A DNA stretch of 64,000 nt, taken from positions 8,325,501-8,389,500 of the forward strand of contig OW203985.1 of NCBI GenBank assembly GCA_934047225.1, written 5' to 3'. The position numbers and the translations under genes were made by a program. Origin of the DNA: Ypsolopha sequella (Eukaryota; Arthropoda; Insecta; Lepidoptera; Ypsolophidae). The notes under the pieces are model-generated. The model was given only the letters and a program-made list of their open reading frames with translations, had not been told where the DNA came from and ran no database searches. Below, piece after piece: positions 10,705 to 20,339 of the stretch; the first letter of the stretch is position 1; each line of letters begins with the position of its first letter.

Positions 10705-13104
10705 TTATACACCGGCCTGGCTAGTTGTTTGGTGGGAATAAATGGATGACGAAAACATACGTAAAAGGGGAGTACTTATAAAATTTGTTTGTTCGTTCAG
10801 TAAATCAGAGTTATTCTTGTTTTTCAATATCTCTAACTGTTCTAGCACACACATTCTTAAACCTTTCTTACAAATATGTTTTATATCAAATGAATGATTG
10901 TTAGGCAAACTATGACCGGACTCTAAAATATGTTTCGCAAAATGTGATTTTTCGGGATGATTATTTCTATAGGCTGAGATGTGTTCTTTATACCTAGTTT
11001 CAAAGCTACGACCCGTTTGACCGATGTAAACACCGTTACATTCACTGCAGCACAATTTGTAAATACCCGACTGTTGTTTTTTATCTAACTTATCCTTTCC
11101 ATTGCAAAGCCGCTTGATCTTATTATTAGTTCTGAAAGCAACGCGAACACCAGAACGCCGAAAGATCTTCGCAACCCGTTCAGAAATCGGTCCTAGGTAA
11201 GTTAAGCTGGTTTTATATTTTTGAATACTTTCAGGCTGTAAAGCGGACAAATTACTTCTGATAATACTATTTTGTTTTTTATGGATTAATCGGTCAACCA
11301 TTTTAGTACTATACCCGTTATTAAAAGCAATCTGATATATGATATTGAGCTCTTTTTTATAGTTGTCCGGACTTAAGGGCACCGTCATTAATCTGTGAAC
11401 ATAACAACGAAAAGCAGCAAGTTTATGTTCCCAAGGGTGACAAGATGAAGCGGGTATTACAGTATCGGTGTGTGTTGGCTTACGGTATATTTGAAATTCA
11501 TGTTGATGTTGTGATCTTGTAATAGTTAAATCTAGAAAATTAAGGGAGTTTTCTTGTTCGACTTCTAATTTAAATTTTATTTTTGAGTGAATTTTGTTAA
11601 GTTTGTTGACAAATATATCTAGCTGCCTACTAGTACCCGTCCAGCAAAGAATGACGTCATCAACGAATCTATAATAATACAAAATATTAGAATTATTGAC
11701 AATATGTTTGGTCTCGAAACTGTCCATGAAAATATCAGCCATCAACGGACTTAAGGGTGAACCCATTGCTAAACCTTCTTTTTGCATGTAGAAACTATTG
11801 TTGAATTTGAAATAGTTTTGTTGCATGCAAACTGATGTGAGGTTTAGGAGGTCATCAATTTCGCCAGTGTGAAGACGTTGTTTTTCTAACAAATTTCTAA
11901 TTATAGTCAAACATTCGTCATAAGGAACATTGGTAAATAAGCTATCTACATCCAAAGATACTAACTTCGCATTAGAGGGTAAATGAACATTATGAATTTT
12001 CGATATTAAATCCTCTTTATTCTTAAGACAATAGATAGGCTTGAAAGAAGTTTTTTCTAACAAAATGTGATTTAACCGTTTTGACAAATCATAAGCTGGG
12101 GCACCGATGTAAGAGACAACTGGACGAACCGGAATGTTATCTTTGTGTATTTTTGGCAAACCGTACAAAGCTGGGGCCACGGGGTTCATAGGCAGTAATT
12201 TCGCTTTAGATTGAGTGTTATCTGGAAAAACAAAGGATGTGTTATTGACGGCCAATTTTAGCTCAGCTTGAAATTTCTTAGTTGGATCCGAATTAAGTGG
12301 AACAAACTCGTCACCCTGAATGACGTCATTCACTTTACTATTATATTCTTCGCGATTCATTATAACTACTGTATTACCTTTATCCGCTTTTGAAATTACT
12401 AGATCGTTATCATTAACCCTACACTGAATCGATTTAAATGTTGCTAGTTCCGGGTTGATTTGTTCTTTTGAGGAGACAGCAACTTTTTGTATTTCATTCG
12501 TAACTAAACTCTTAACAATATTATCTTTTTTAGAAACTATAGCAGTAATCTCAGCATCAACAGCTAAATTTTGCAATGAATTTTGGGACAAATTAGAAGG
12601 AATATTGTATTTTAAGCCCTTTTCCAAAAGTGACATCTCGCTAGTAGGAAAATCAATGTTAGTTAAATTTTTTACGCGAGGGTGGAATGGAAATGTTGAC
12701 GAATTTTGCACGGGATGGTTAATTAAACGGTTATTACACTGTATTAATCTGTCCAACTTGCCCCTCTGGATGAGATATTTTTCGTGTACCACTTTCGACG
12801 CCAAATCTCTAGCCTTTCTGTCTAGGCTATCAAATTCACTGCTGTGTAAAGAAAAAGTTAATTCAGTATGGAGAACTTTTAGATGAGTTTTAAGATTATT
12901 TCTTACCGAGAACCAATACCTTATTTCATCATTCAACCACGCTAGTTGTGCTTTTTTGATAGCTAAAAACGATGACCTAGTGTGTATGTTACAACGGATA
13001 TTTAATTTTATGTAGTTGGGGACAATTTGATTTTTCTTACATTGTTGATTAAACCAAACATTTTGTGAAGCAAGTCGATGTAATTTGGTAAGCTTAACAT
13101 ACAA
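10705..13104 (-). CDS. Penelope-like reverse transcriptase with GIY-YIG endonuclease
   Basis: The frame is uninterrupted. The N-terminal 300 residues are basic and helical, then come RT motifs: ISKADKGNTVVIM, ALYGLPKIHK (about 310), SLDVDSLFTNVP, KEGLAMGSPLSPLMADI (about 440) and YRFVDDVILCW with the catalytic pair D482/D483. Then follow NFLDLTI and a GIY-YIG nuclease from about 678 (SGIYKLCC, GVYIGQTGRSFETRYKEH). This is the usual domain order and length of Penelope proteins. The listed 5' end is a TTG: the frame has no ATG until about residue 157 and stays open upstream past 13130, so translation probably starts after splicing or at an upstream site. With no stop or frameshift, this copy may be recently active. 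Confidence 0.85.
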   Translation of the reverse strand: MYVKLTKLHRLASQNVWFNQQCKKNQIVPNYIKLNIRCNIHTRSSFLAIKKAQLAWLNDEIRYWFSVRNNLKTHLKVLHTELTFSLHSSEFDSLDRKARDLASKVVHEKYLIQRGKLDRLIQCNNRLINHPVQNSSTFPFHPRVKNLTNIDFPTSEMSLLEKGLKYNIPSNLSQNSLQNLAVDAEITAIVSKKDNIVKSLVTNEIQKVAVSSKEQINPELATFKSIQCRVNDNDLVISKADKGNTVVIMNREEYNSKVNDVIQGDEFVPLNSDPTKKFQAELKLAVNNTSFVFPDNTQSKAKLLPMNPVAPALYGLPKIHKDNIPVRPVVSYIGAPAYDLSKRLNHILLEKTSFKPIYCLKNKEDLISKIHNVHLPSNAKLVSLDVDSLFTNVPYDECLTIIRNLLEKQRLHTGEIDDLLNLTSVCMQQNYFKFNNSFYMQKEGLAMGSPLSPLMADIFMDSFETKHIVNNSNILYYYRFVDDVILCWTGTSRQLDIFVNKLNKIHSKIKFKLEVEQENSLNFLDLTITRSQHQHEFQIYRKPTHTDTVIPASSCHPWEHKLAAFRCYVHRLMTVPLSPDNYKKELNIIYQIAFNNGYSTKMVDRLIHKKQNSIIRSNLSALQPESIQKYKTSLTYLGPISERVAKIFRRSGVRVAFRTNNKIKRLCNGKDKLDKKQQSGIYKLCCSECNGVYIGQTGRSFETRYKEHISAYRNNHPEKSHFAKHILESGHSLPNNHSFDIKHICKKGLRMCVLEQLEILKNKNNSDLLNEQTNFISTPLLRMFSSSIYSHQTTSQAGV

Positions 13105-13244
13105 TTTCGCCTGTTCAGCTATGCTTGCTGACCGAATAAAATTTATTGAAAACTTAACTAAAGATGACCTAAAAATAAAAAATTTAACAAAGTAAACCTA
13201 AAATAATTACAATAAATAGAAAATACTGGCCAGATCGCTACCGT

Positions 13245-13305
13245 CGTTAGGAAGGGTGCCCAAAAGGCTGGCGGCGTTGCCACGTTGAATGGCCAAACTA
13301 ATTCT
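13245..13305 (-). repeat. Penelope-like 5' terminal block
   Basis: The plus strand reads GTGCCCAAAAGGCTGGCGGC and then 'GTTGCCACGTTGAATGGCC'. A related block at 44940-45000 reads GGCTGCGTTCCCGCGTTGGA and 'TGGCTAGG'. Its position, 5' of the RT frame, suggests it is part of the element's 5' terminal region. Confidence 0.5.
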
Positions 13306-13351
13306 TTGTGTGTATTAAATTTCAAGCTGTTGATTTATAACTCTAAGTTAT

Positions 13352-13470
13352 ACTGAACTATTGGCGTAAATTGCCACAGACCAATATTTTTTCACTTTTA
13401 ACTTCTTAACAAGAAAAACAAATTTAAGTACTGCTCTTTGTTCCGAACGACTGACGTTTAACCTTAATGC
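13352..13470 (+). repeat. Dispersed repeat family C, copy 2
   Basis: The sequence runs from 'ATACTGAACTATTGGCG' to 'ACTGACGTTTAACCTTAA', matching 129-247 and 54592-54713. Confidence 0.6.
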
Positions 13471-13869
13471 AAAATGATTTGCTCAATCTCGAGTCACCCG
13501 CATCCTTAACTGAGTGTTTTAAACTAATCTCAGAGTATTTCAAACCATTATTAGGAAAGTTTCACAGCACTTGTGTTGTGCCAGTGCTGTTGAACTCGTA
13601 GGAATAGAGGAGCTGGTACTCTCTTCACTACTTTTAATTGCTATGCTGAAACAAACAGGCATTTGCTATCTGAAATAATAAAAATATACGTTGTATATTG
13701 TGTAAAATATATAAATAATCATTTATTTAAATGCCACAACACATACAAAACAAAACAAATTTTAAATACAACTTTTTAAATACAACATATCCCCAAAGGG
13801 ATGTCGGAGATTTTTCCGAGTAAATACTCTGAAATTCAAGTCACAGCCTGCACTCATTCAACCATATGG

Positions 13870-14180
13870 CCCCGTAGCATAGTGTTTAATCGCGCGCAAA
13901 GCCACTAGTTGAATCACAAGTGCAAGGAGCGTGACGTACTATTATTATGCAGATATTATTAGAAGTTAATATTTATAAATTTATTTATTAATTAACTTAT
14001 TTGGCACTACCCTTGTAATCTCTGCATCACCAAAGGTTGACTGGTAGAGAATGATAATTAGCATTAAGTTCGCCTTTGTGCATTGTAAACTTACTTTGTG
14101 CAATAAAGAATTTACATACATACTGTTTAATCGCAAAAACATCGTGTCACGCTCCTCGCACTTGTGACACAAATACTGTG
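13870..14180. repeat. Palindromic repeat enclosing a LINE 3' tail
   Basis: Text near 13884-13934 (TGTTTAATCGCGCGC... ACAAGTGCAAGGAGCGTGAC) has inverted counterparts near 14143-14170 and close relatives in the hairpin at 28016-28131. Between the arms, 13985-14115 has the look of an insect LINE 3' end (GACTGGTAGAGAATG, then GCATTAAGTTCGCCTTTGTG, ending in CAATAAAG). It reads as one repeat inserted in another. Confidence 0.5.
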
Positions 14181-14344
14181 CTACGGGCCATGGTCCATTA
14201 AATGAAAGATTTGAGGTTGAATTAAAGATACATTAGTAATATAACTTTGAAAATAGTACTTTCATATTATTGACACTCTCCCCCTTTAAAGAAAAAATAT
14301 TTTTTACATGTTGCCAAAATTATTTGCTTAGATATAATTATGTT

Positions 14345-14735
14345 AAGGTGTGTTAATTCGAAAACCATTTCAAGTTTAGAACTTGTGGTCTAAAACATCT
14401 CATGATGATGAATATTTTTACGAAAAAGCTGCAACTTCCAATTGCCTTCGTGTGACGTCACTTGAGAAATTGTTGTTTAGAAATGTGTCCTTTGCTATCA
14501 AGACAGACAGAGACAGACCACCTTTTTTTGCAAGCAATCACACATCACAATCAGTCGAATGTCTAAAATGCTGAAGTGACGTCATATCGGTCAATCTTTT
14601 AAAAAATCATAAAAAGTAATGGTTAATTTATATACCTAAATAATGAAAACTATGTCTTAAAATGGCATAAATTCTCTGAAAAAATAATTAAAAAGCAATC
14701 TTTTAGAAATTAAGCCATGGGAATTAGACACCTGG
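14345..14735 (+). repeat. Dispersed repeat family A, copy 2
   Basis: This copy shares the 'CATGATGATGAATATTTTTA' core and the 'AAATGGCATAAATTCTCTGA'-type 3' part with 3345-3785 and 47045-47490. A short internal deletion removes the 'TATAATAATTAGCTTC' segment present in copy 1. Confidence 0.65.
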
Positions 14736-14738
14736 TTC

Positions 14739-14883
14739 TCTACCGCGTAATTCTCATTTGTATCAACTTCAAGTAAATGCATGCGAAATTCAACGCGTGC
14801 AAAAGAGATGGCATGTTAGTCGGGCGTCGTCACACGCACGTCAAATTTCAATATCAAGTTGATGTTGATGAAAATGCGGTAGA
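14739..14883. mobile_element. Palindromic MITE (TCTACCGCG ends), copy 1
   Basis: The left end TCTACCGCGTAATTCTCAT and the right end GATGAAAATGCGGTAGA are inverted relatives. A second copy with better preserved ends lies inverted at 63166-63319. The centre carries GCGTGCAAAAGAGATGGCAT, also seen in the 145-bp MITEs at 24405, 26846 and 53467. Confidence 0.6.
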
Positions 14884-15266
14884 CCCGCAGATCTCACAGT
14901 ACTCAGCATTAATCAAATCGGCTATCTTCGGCTTCGTAGAGCGCCGTCTCTGTCACCGGACTGTTAGTGCTTCGTGGTACAGAGATGACGCTACGACACG
15001 ATGTGCATTATTTACTGCCGGGACTTGTACTAATATTGTTCTTAGCTCACCCATATGGTTAATTAAAAAATATATTTATTAGAGATAGATTCTTTTGAAT
15101 TTAATTTTTTCATTAAGTTTACTGATATATTTCCAATTTTCACCCAGTGTACATTTAATTCAACCTTTTCCATACAAACATTCTTAGATTGAGTGGACTA
15201 TCAGCATGGTGAGTCACAGCTTCGTTCTTCGGGTACAAAATTAAATACTGATTCACAGCCTTTTAA

Positions 15267-15665
15267 GAGTGGTATCGCAGCCGGATTGTGAAAAACCCGC
15301 CGCAGCCATAGAATTAAAAAAAAAATATTGTAAAAATTTTGAAATTCTAATTTACTGACACCAATGAAAACTTTGCGATGGCAGCATACACAATTAATAG
15401 GTACAGTGCTCCCAAAGTGATAATGCGCATACAAATCTTCGCCACTGTTCGGCAAAGTTCGTATTTCCTTACACTTTCTATACAAGCAATAAAGTCACGT
15501 GGTACGTCCGGTCGCTCGGCTATAGATTTGTTTGCGCATTATTACTTTGGGAGTACTGTAATAAGGTTTTGTTGAATAACTATTGAGTGAATTTTGAATT
15601 TAAGTGGTCTGTTTTGATTAATTAGCAAAAGGTAGGGTTTTCACAATCCAGCTGCGATACCGCTC
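15267..15665. mobile_element. Harbinger-like MITE split by a nested MITE
   Basis: The ends GAGTGGTATCGCAGCCGG (left, preceded by TAA) and CCGGCTGCGATACCGCTC-like text (right, with CCAGCTGCGATACCGCTC seen) match the 43574-43819 family. A 155-base element (15404-15558) interrupts the copy after CACAATTAATAGG. Removing that insertion restores continuity with the family, so it arrived later. Confidence 0.7.
15404..15558. mobile_element. Nested TA-flanked MITE (Tc1/mariner-type ends)
   Basis: The element starts CAGTGCTCCCAAAGTGATAA and ends with the inverse (TTATTACTTTGGGAGTACTG). The inverted repeats are about 36 bases, with a TA duplicated on both sides (15402-15403 and 15559-15560). The TA target and CAGT start fit the Tc1/mariner/pogo group. 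It is non-coding. Confidence 0.75.
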
Positions 15666-15885
15666 TTGACGTGCCTTACAAAATACCCAGGCTGAATAAA
15701 AATATGCCACGATCTAGTCGCTGGACTGCGATCTGATGTTTAACTGATTTTGAGAAAGTTAATGGCCCTATTCTTTACGTATAGTATACAATTCATTATT
15801 GTAAAACTATGACAGAAATAAATTTGTATGTTTGAACACTTAGCGATTTATCCATCGCAAGGAGATATAAATTAACATTATATCA

Positions 15886-15990
15886 TTGCAGTATAGAAAC
15901 GCAGATAGAAAAGTAAATCTGGATGTGAGGAGCTCTGAACCGGGATTCGAACCTGGGACCTCTCGCTTACCGGGTCCTGTAGGCGCCAAG
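15886..15990 (-). repeat. tRNA-derived repeat, inverted copy
   Basis: On the minus strand this carries GGTAAGCGAGAGGTCC and a perfect B-box-like GGTTCGAATCC, then CAGAGCTCCTCACATCCAGA. It shares these with the plus-strand copy at 16070-16185 and forms an inverted pair with it. No full cloverleaf is present. Confidence 0.5.
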
Positions 15991-16069
15991 TGGCTCACTG
16001 TAAAGTGGGTATCTATAAATATCATTGCAGTATGGGAAAGCACATCGGTAAATTCACGAGTTGTGTTGA

Positions 16070-16185
16070 GACCTGGATAGCTCAGTGGTTAGAGCAATCG
16101 CCCGGTAAGCGAGAGGTCCCGTGTTCGAATCCCGGTTCAGAGCTCCTCACATCCAGATTTACTTTTCTCTCTGCGTTTTTATACA
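16070..16185 (+). repeat. tRNA-derived repeat (tRNA-like head)
   Basis: The head has an A-box-like TAGCTCAGTGG, an arm with loop CCGGTAA, and a B-box-like GTTCGAATCCC, in tRNA order over about 72 bases. The putative acceptor strands GACCTGG and TTCAGAG do not pair, position 33 is C rather than T, and the T stem has a mismatch. I therefore read it as tRNA-derived (SINE or pseudogene), not a working tRNA. The downstream CTCCTCACATCCAGATTTAC is shared with the inverted copy. Confidence 0.55.
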
Positions 16186-16622
16186 ACATTATTTTAAAAT
16201 TTCCGTACCCTTCTCGGTCTCGAAACCACAAAGAACTCAATTCCTACGAAACTTTAAAATTATTCACATCCAGAGAGAAGAAACCGTTCATTGGCTAATG
16301 AGAGCTTAATTGACGCGCTCATTGGTGGATCTAATTGCTTCGGCAATTAAACGTATTTCATTTCATATGCAGATCAGCGGTAGAATTCATTACGGAACCA
16401 TTCTACAGTAATGGGTCTCTCTAAAGACGAACATGTGGAGCCAATTAACTTTTGTCGTTTTTTGTGTTTTGCACAGATTTTTGCAGAGCTTTCAACAAAT
16501 TAATTTTTGTGATTTGTTATAACAGTTATAAGACAACTTTTTAGATATGACACTATAAAGTACCTACGAGTTTATTATAAATAATATAATAATAATATAT
16601 CGTCAAGACATGAATCCCCGAG

Positions 16623-16745
16623 GCAGTGGCGTGCACAGAACATTTTGCTGGAAAAGCAAGCAATTGGTCAAGAATAACTATAAAAAAAAAATGAACAAAT
16701 TTAAATATAACTTTGAAAAAAAAAATTTTTTTTTAATATTATTAT
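16623..16745. mobile_element. hAT-like MITE end, incomplete
   Basis: CAGTGGCGTGCACAGAAC at 16625 matches the terminal repeat of the 219-bp hAT-like MITE at 43020-43238. The opposite end was not found here. Confidence 0.4.
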
Positions 16746-16879
16746 AAAAAAATGCTTTTTATGGCATGCAGGTTTCCTCGCGACGTTTTCCTTCACCGTT
16801 CAGCAGGTGGTAAGTATTAAATACTATGCACATAAATTTCGAAAAGCTCAGTGCATACTCGGCCGGGAATTCCCATAGC

Positions 16880-17582
16880 TTAATTCATTGGTTGATTAAT
16901 TCAATAGCTCATTGGTTGATTCAATTAAATCGTATGGTCTTAACTGCTATGGATCTATATTCAAAACATACATGGATAAGATTGAAAATATACAAATAAA
17001 TTTTTTTAAATTCCTAGTCAGAAAAATGTTAGAAAAAAATACAAAAATAATATCAAAATATTGTACTCAATCCATCGAAATAATTATTTCGATGACTCAA
17101 TCTGTAAAATACTACCCGGCTTCATTAAAATTTAAATATATAATTGCAGTAAATAGCCATAGCACCCCAGATCATAAGATGCCTATACAGCATGGGCTCA
17201 ACACGAGAGCTGCTGCGCAATGTATATATGAAACTGTAAAAGTGAATAATTATTTTGGCGGCAGAATGTTAAAGTGCAAAATTCCAATGTTATATATTGA
17301 AATGCCTATTCATATGAACAAAATAAAAATAAATTCGCGAAGTTATATAAAGTTACCTTTTACAAAACATGAAAACATTGACAGATTAAAAAAGCATTTT
17401 ATTATTTACTATTAATGTACCTAACTACTCATAATTTAGTACCTACATAACTATCTAATTTATAGAAAAAAAGTGCGACTCCCTCCTCACAGACAAACCA
17501 AATGTCTACTTGGTTTTGTGGGATGTATTTAGATTAAGTTATCTTTGAAATAAATAAACATATTCATTCATTCATTCATCCA
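16880..17582 (+). mobile_element. LINE 3' fragment, 5'-truncated
   Basis: A frame without ATG (16912-17415) encodes a LINE ORF2 tail: YGSIFKTYMDKIENIQINF, where LINE proteins have their post-RT YG...Y.. KI..IQ block, and NTRAAAQCIYETVKVNNYFG followed by IPMLYIEMP. After the stop come AATAAA and a CATT tandem tail ending at 17580. RT and endonuclease domains are missing, as in typical 5'-truncated insertions. The clade is uncertain. Confidence 0.65.
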
Positions 17583-17599
17583 AAATGGTTTTTTTTAGA

Positions 17600-17960
17600 G
17601 AATAATTGCAATTTTAGGTCAGGTTTCATTATTATGGTCCATATAACTTGATCATAATTTTTTAAAGATTTTTTGAAGAATTTTCAGACATATGACGTCA
17701 TTTGAGGCATTATACTGGTTGTGGATCTTTGCCTTGCTTATAAGAATGTGGTCTTCTCATCTGTCATCCATCTGTCAAATCAGTCAGAAGCAAGTTATTA
17801 TAAATTTATCTTTATAAGGACACATTTCTAAACAGCCTTTTCTCAAGTGACATCACACGAAGTTAAATGGAAGTTACACCGTTTTCGTAAAAATTTTCAT
17901 CATAAGAAGGTATTTTAGACCATAAGTACAGCATAAGTACCAAAATCGTGAAATGGTTTT
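17600..17960 (-). repeat. Dispersed repeat family A, inverted copy
   Basis: This is the reverse complement of the family at 3345-3785, including CATAAGAAGGTATTTTAGAC, CAAGTGACATCACACGAAG and AAGGACACATTTCTAAACAG. Confidence 0.6.
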
Positions 17961-18279
17961 CGAATCAACACAATTGAACATGGATCTTAAGATTGATGAG
18001 AGGCCAGCGTTCTACGCCTGGGCTACCACCGATTTTTTATTACAAAATAATAAAATACTCGTATATTATAATGTTAATATCAACATTGTAAAGTAGCACG
18101 ACCGGCGGGTACCCGGTCTTTTCCACCAGTCGTGCTGCTAAACAAATAAAATTAAAAAGTGACCTAATTGTAACCTATCAGTTGGAGAAAGGTTCTGAAG
18201 AAAACTTCGAGGTACTTTACAATTAAGTGTATTTAACTTTATCAAAAAAATGTATAATTTCACAAGACTGAAGATGTAA

Positions 18280-18595
18280 CTGACAATATTACATTGTTAC
18301 AAAATTTTGGCCAAGACATTATTAAAACTTTTAGAACCTTAAATAGTTGTGTTAGTTACCGCCTTAACATCAGGGAGCAATATTACATTCGGCATAAATT
18401 CAGCCAAGACATTACTAAAACTTTTAGAACATCAAATAGTTGTGACAGGTACCGCCTTAACATCAGGAAGCAATATTACATTCGGCATAAATACTGCCAA
18501 GACATTACTAAAACTTTTAGAACATCAAATAATTGTGACAGGTACCGCCTTAAAACAAGTAACAATATTACAGACCAAACACCTAACAGAATCTT
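18280..18595 (+). repeat. 93-bp minisatellite, about 3.3 units
   Basis: Units start at about 18286, 18379 and 18472, each running CAATATTACATT ... GACATTA(C/T)TAAAACTTTTAG ... CCGCCTTAACATCAGG, followed by a partial unit. Units 2 and 3 are nearly identical; unit 1 is more diverged. The period is a multiple of three, so translated frames repeat every 31 residues, but I see no evidence that it is coding. It abuts the broken end of a LINE endonuclease frame. Confidence 0.8.
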
Positions 18596-19057
18596 CGAGT
18601 GGTTCAAAGTAATTTCTAAAAATAAGTGCTCAAGCGAACTTGTATAGGGAATAGAACATTGGCTCTGGCTTATCACTGTGCATGGAATGTTACTGCGAAG
18701 ATATACACACACACCTCCACCAGAGGTTCCGGTTCTGTCATTACGAAACAGTCGATAGCCATGAAGAGGAAGTAAAGTCGAGGGTAGTGATGGACGGAGC
18801 CACGACTCTGAAACGATAATACCGTCAATATCTTGATTAGAGAAAGAAGTAATAAAATCAACATAGTGTGCATAAATACTTGCAGCATTAATATGTACCA
18901 GGTTTAGATTTGTAGATGTTTTATCAAAGACTGACTTTAATTTTGTATTGAGAGGAGCATCAGATAAACTGGTGGTATCATTATCACTGGCACTTTCATA
19001 TTCGTCAGAAGAAGAGCACGAGAAAAAATCCAAATTAAGAGGTAAATAATCAGACAT
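18575..19057 (-). pseudogene. LINE AP-endonuclease domain, truncated
   Basis: From an ATG at 19057 the frame has an acidic, serine-rich leader, then apurinic-endonuclease-like motifs: LNLVHINAAS (about residue 52), IIVSESWLRPS (catalytic Glu region) and YRLFRNDRTGTSGGGVCVYL. It ends at KILLGV, and the open frame then runs into the 93-bp minisatellite. The C-terminal catalytic Asp/His region and the whole reverse transcriptase are missing. It lies downstream of the ORF1-like frame at 19746-20309 on the same strand, as ORF2 follows ORF1 in LINEs. It is non-functional. Confidence 0.7.
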
Positions 19058-19745
19058 AATATATATAAACTAAATATACTTAACAAAATTATAAATATTA
19101 TAATAATATAATATAAATGACACAGAAAAATATATATAAAAAAAAAATCAAATTAATTATTTAACAGTTACGTACCTAAAGTAATATTCTACTTACAATA
19201 ACACGTAATATGCACCATTTGACACTATTATAATTAAGAAAAAAAAACAGATGTTTATGCTTGTTTTTAAATACAATGGAGACAAAAAAGAAAGAAAAGA
19301 AACAGATACAGTTGTTTTCTTTATCCAAGCCACTAAGCAATTTTAACAGAAATGCTTTAATCTGTAGTGTTCACATTATGCCATAGTGATGATTGCATAA
19401 ATAATAGTCAAAATAATAGATAGCAGGCAAGATTGTTTTTCGAATCTGTTTTACGGTTTCTTCAGGTGCAATGTTGCGACTTATATAATGTTGGGTAATT
19501 TGACTGTACCTTATTCTGAAGTTTATGAACATGAACAGAACAGAATTACTATACAGTTAACATAGAAACGTAACTTGTCTGTCACGTCTGGTCTGTCTGA
19601 CAGTTCTATCGAAACCAAACAGTTACGAAAGTGAAAAACAAATTAAAATTAAAGTTATTTACCTACCTACTAGCAAAAAACTAAAACGAACTCCTGAATA
19701 TTGCCGAGTTTTACTGTGTGAGGAATCAGGATGTTACCTAGATGA
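19058..19745. other. Spacer between LINE ORF1 and ORF2 relics
   Basis: About 690 AT-rich bases with no frame or domain recognised. LINE spacers are usually shorter, so an insertion or decay is possible here. Confidence 0.35.
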
Positions 19746-20309
19746 CTAATTTTTAGCCTTTCTGCGTTTTTGGGGTGCCTCTCGAGGTTGTGAAACGGAT
19801 TTCTCCTGAGCTTCCGCAACATCCTTCAGCGGGAACTTATGCAGCAACAACCGAAGTTCACCCATGGAGACCACCTTCTTACGGGTCTTGTCTGGGCACA
19901 GGACTACCACCACACCATCCATTGACCAACAGCGAGCGATGCCAAAGTGCTTCCTGCCGGCAACAAACACCTCCTGTCTCTGCCTAGTGAGAAACTCGGA
20001 CATGGATATGTTTGTTCCTTTAAGTAAGGTCTTCGAGTTCCAAACCTGATTCCTAAATGTGAGTGTACTGAAGCGCATAAGAATGGGTCTATTATTCCTG
20101 CCCCCCTTTGCTCCAAGACGATGGCATACCTCAATTGCAGAATCTGTGGCCGTCATCTTTAATTTATCTGTCAGTAAAGCAAGTACTTTGTCAGCAACAT
20201 CTTCATCCTGTTCTTCAGGCATTCCATGCAAAAGAAGGATTTTTCTACGAGAATGTGTTTCTTGCCGATCCATACCCTGCTTAAGCAGCTCCAACTGTTG
20301 GGTGAGCAC
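19746..20309 (-). CDS. LINE ORF1-like protein
   Basis: The frame is open for 187 codons from a GTG and shows a short coiled-coil-like start (TQQLELLKQGMDRQE). A folded region follows: RRKILLLHGMPEEQDED, ALLTDKLK, IEVCHRLGAKGGRNNRPILMRF and a basic C-terminus (KRRKAKN). The 'I..HG.PE' block plus 'RLG......RPI...F' is the pattern of LINE ORF1 RNA-binding proteins that chaperone element RNA. There is no ATG at the listed start. An upstream ATG-containing segment (MFGELQ, about 20395) could be joined by a short intron with GT near 20388 and AG near 20336. It is intact as far as seen, but ORF2 is truncated. Confidence 0.6.
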   Translation of the reverse strand: MLTQQLELLKQGMDRQETHSRRKILLLHGMPEEQDEDVADKVLALLTDKLKMTATDSAIEVCHRLGAKGGRNNRPILMRFSTLTFRNQVWNSKTLLKGTNISMSEFLTRQRQEVFVAGRKHFGIARCWSMDGVVVVLCPDKTRKKVVSMGELRLLLHKFPLKDVAEAQEKSVSQPREAPQKRRKAKN

Positions 20310-20339
20310 TGAGAAAGTCTTTACAACAAACTCTTTGAA

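Larger units (their letters stand above)
10603..13305 (-). mobile_element. Penelope-like retroelement, near full length
   Basis: The element holds the 799-codon RT/endonuclease frame (10705-13104). Its 3' side has the hammerhead-like terminus (10603-10644), and its 5' side has a conserved GC-richer block (13245-13305) with a relative at 44940-45000. Penelope-like elements insert by target-primed reverse transcription. The outer borders could not be fixed because no target duplication or second full terminus was recognised, so the coordinates are approximate. Confidence 0.7.

Noticed and set aside
12455..12886. 143-codon plus-strand frame
   Set aside because: It is antisense to the Penelope-like RT frame, which has clear domains.
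16070..16142. Functional tRNA gene with anticodon-like GGT
   Set aside because: The acceptor strands do not pair, position 33 is not T, and a T-stem mismatch is present; the same text occurs as a dispersed inverted copy.
18294..18647. Repetitive 117-codon plus-strand frame
   Set aside because: It is entirely the 93-bp minisatellite, whose period is a multiple of three; no codon bias or start context supports a protein.
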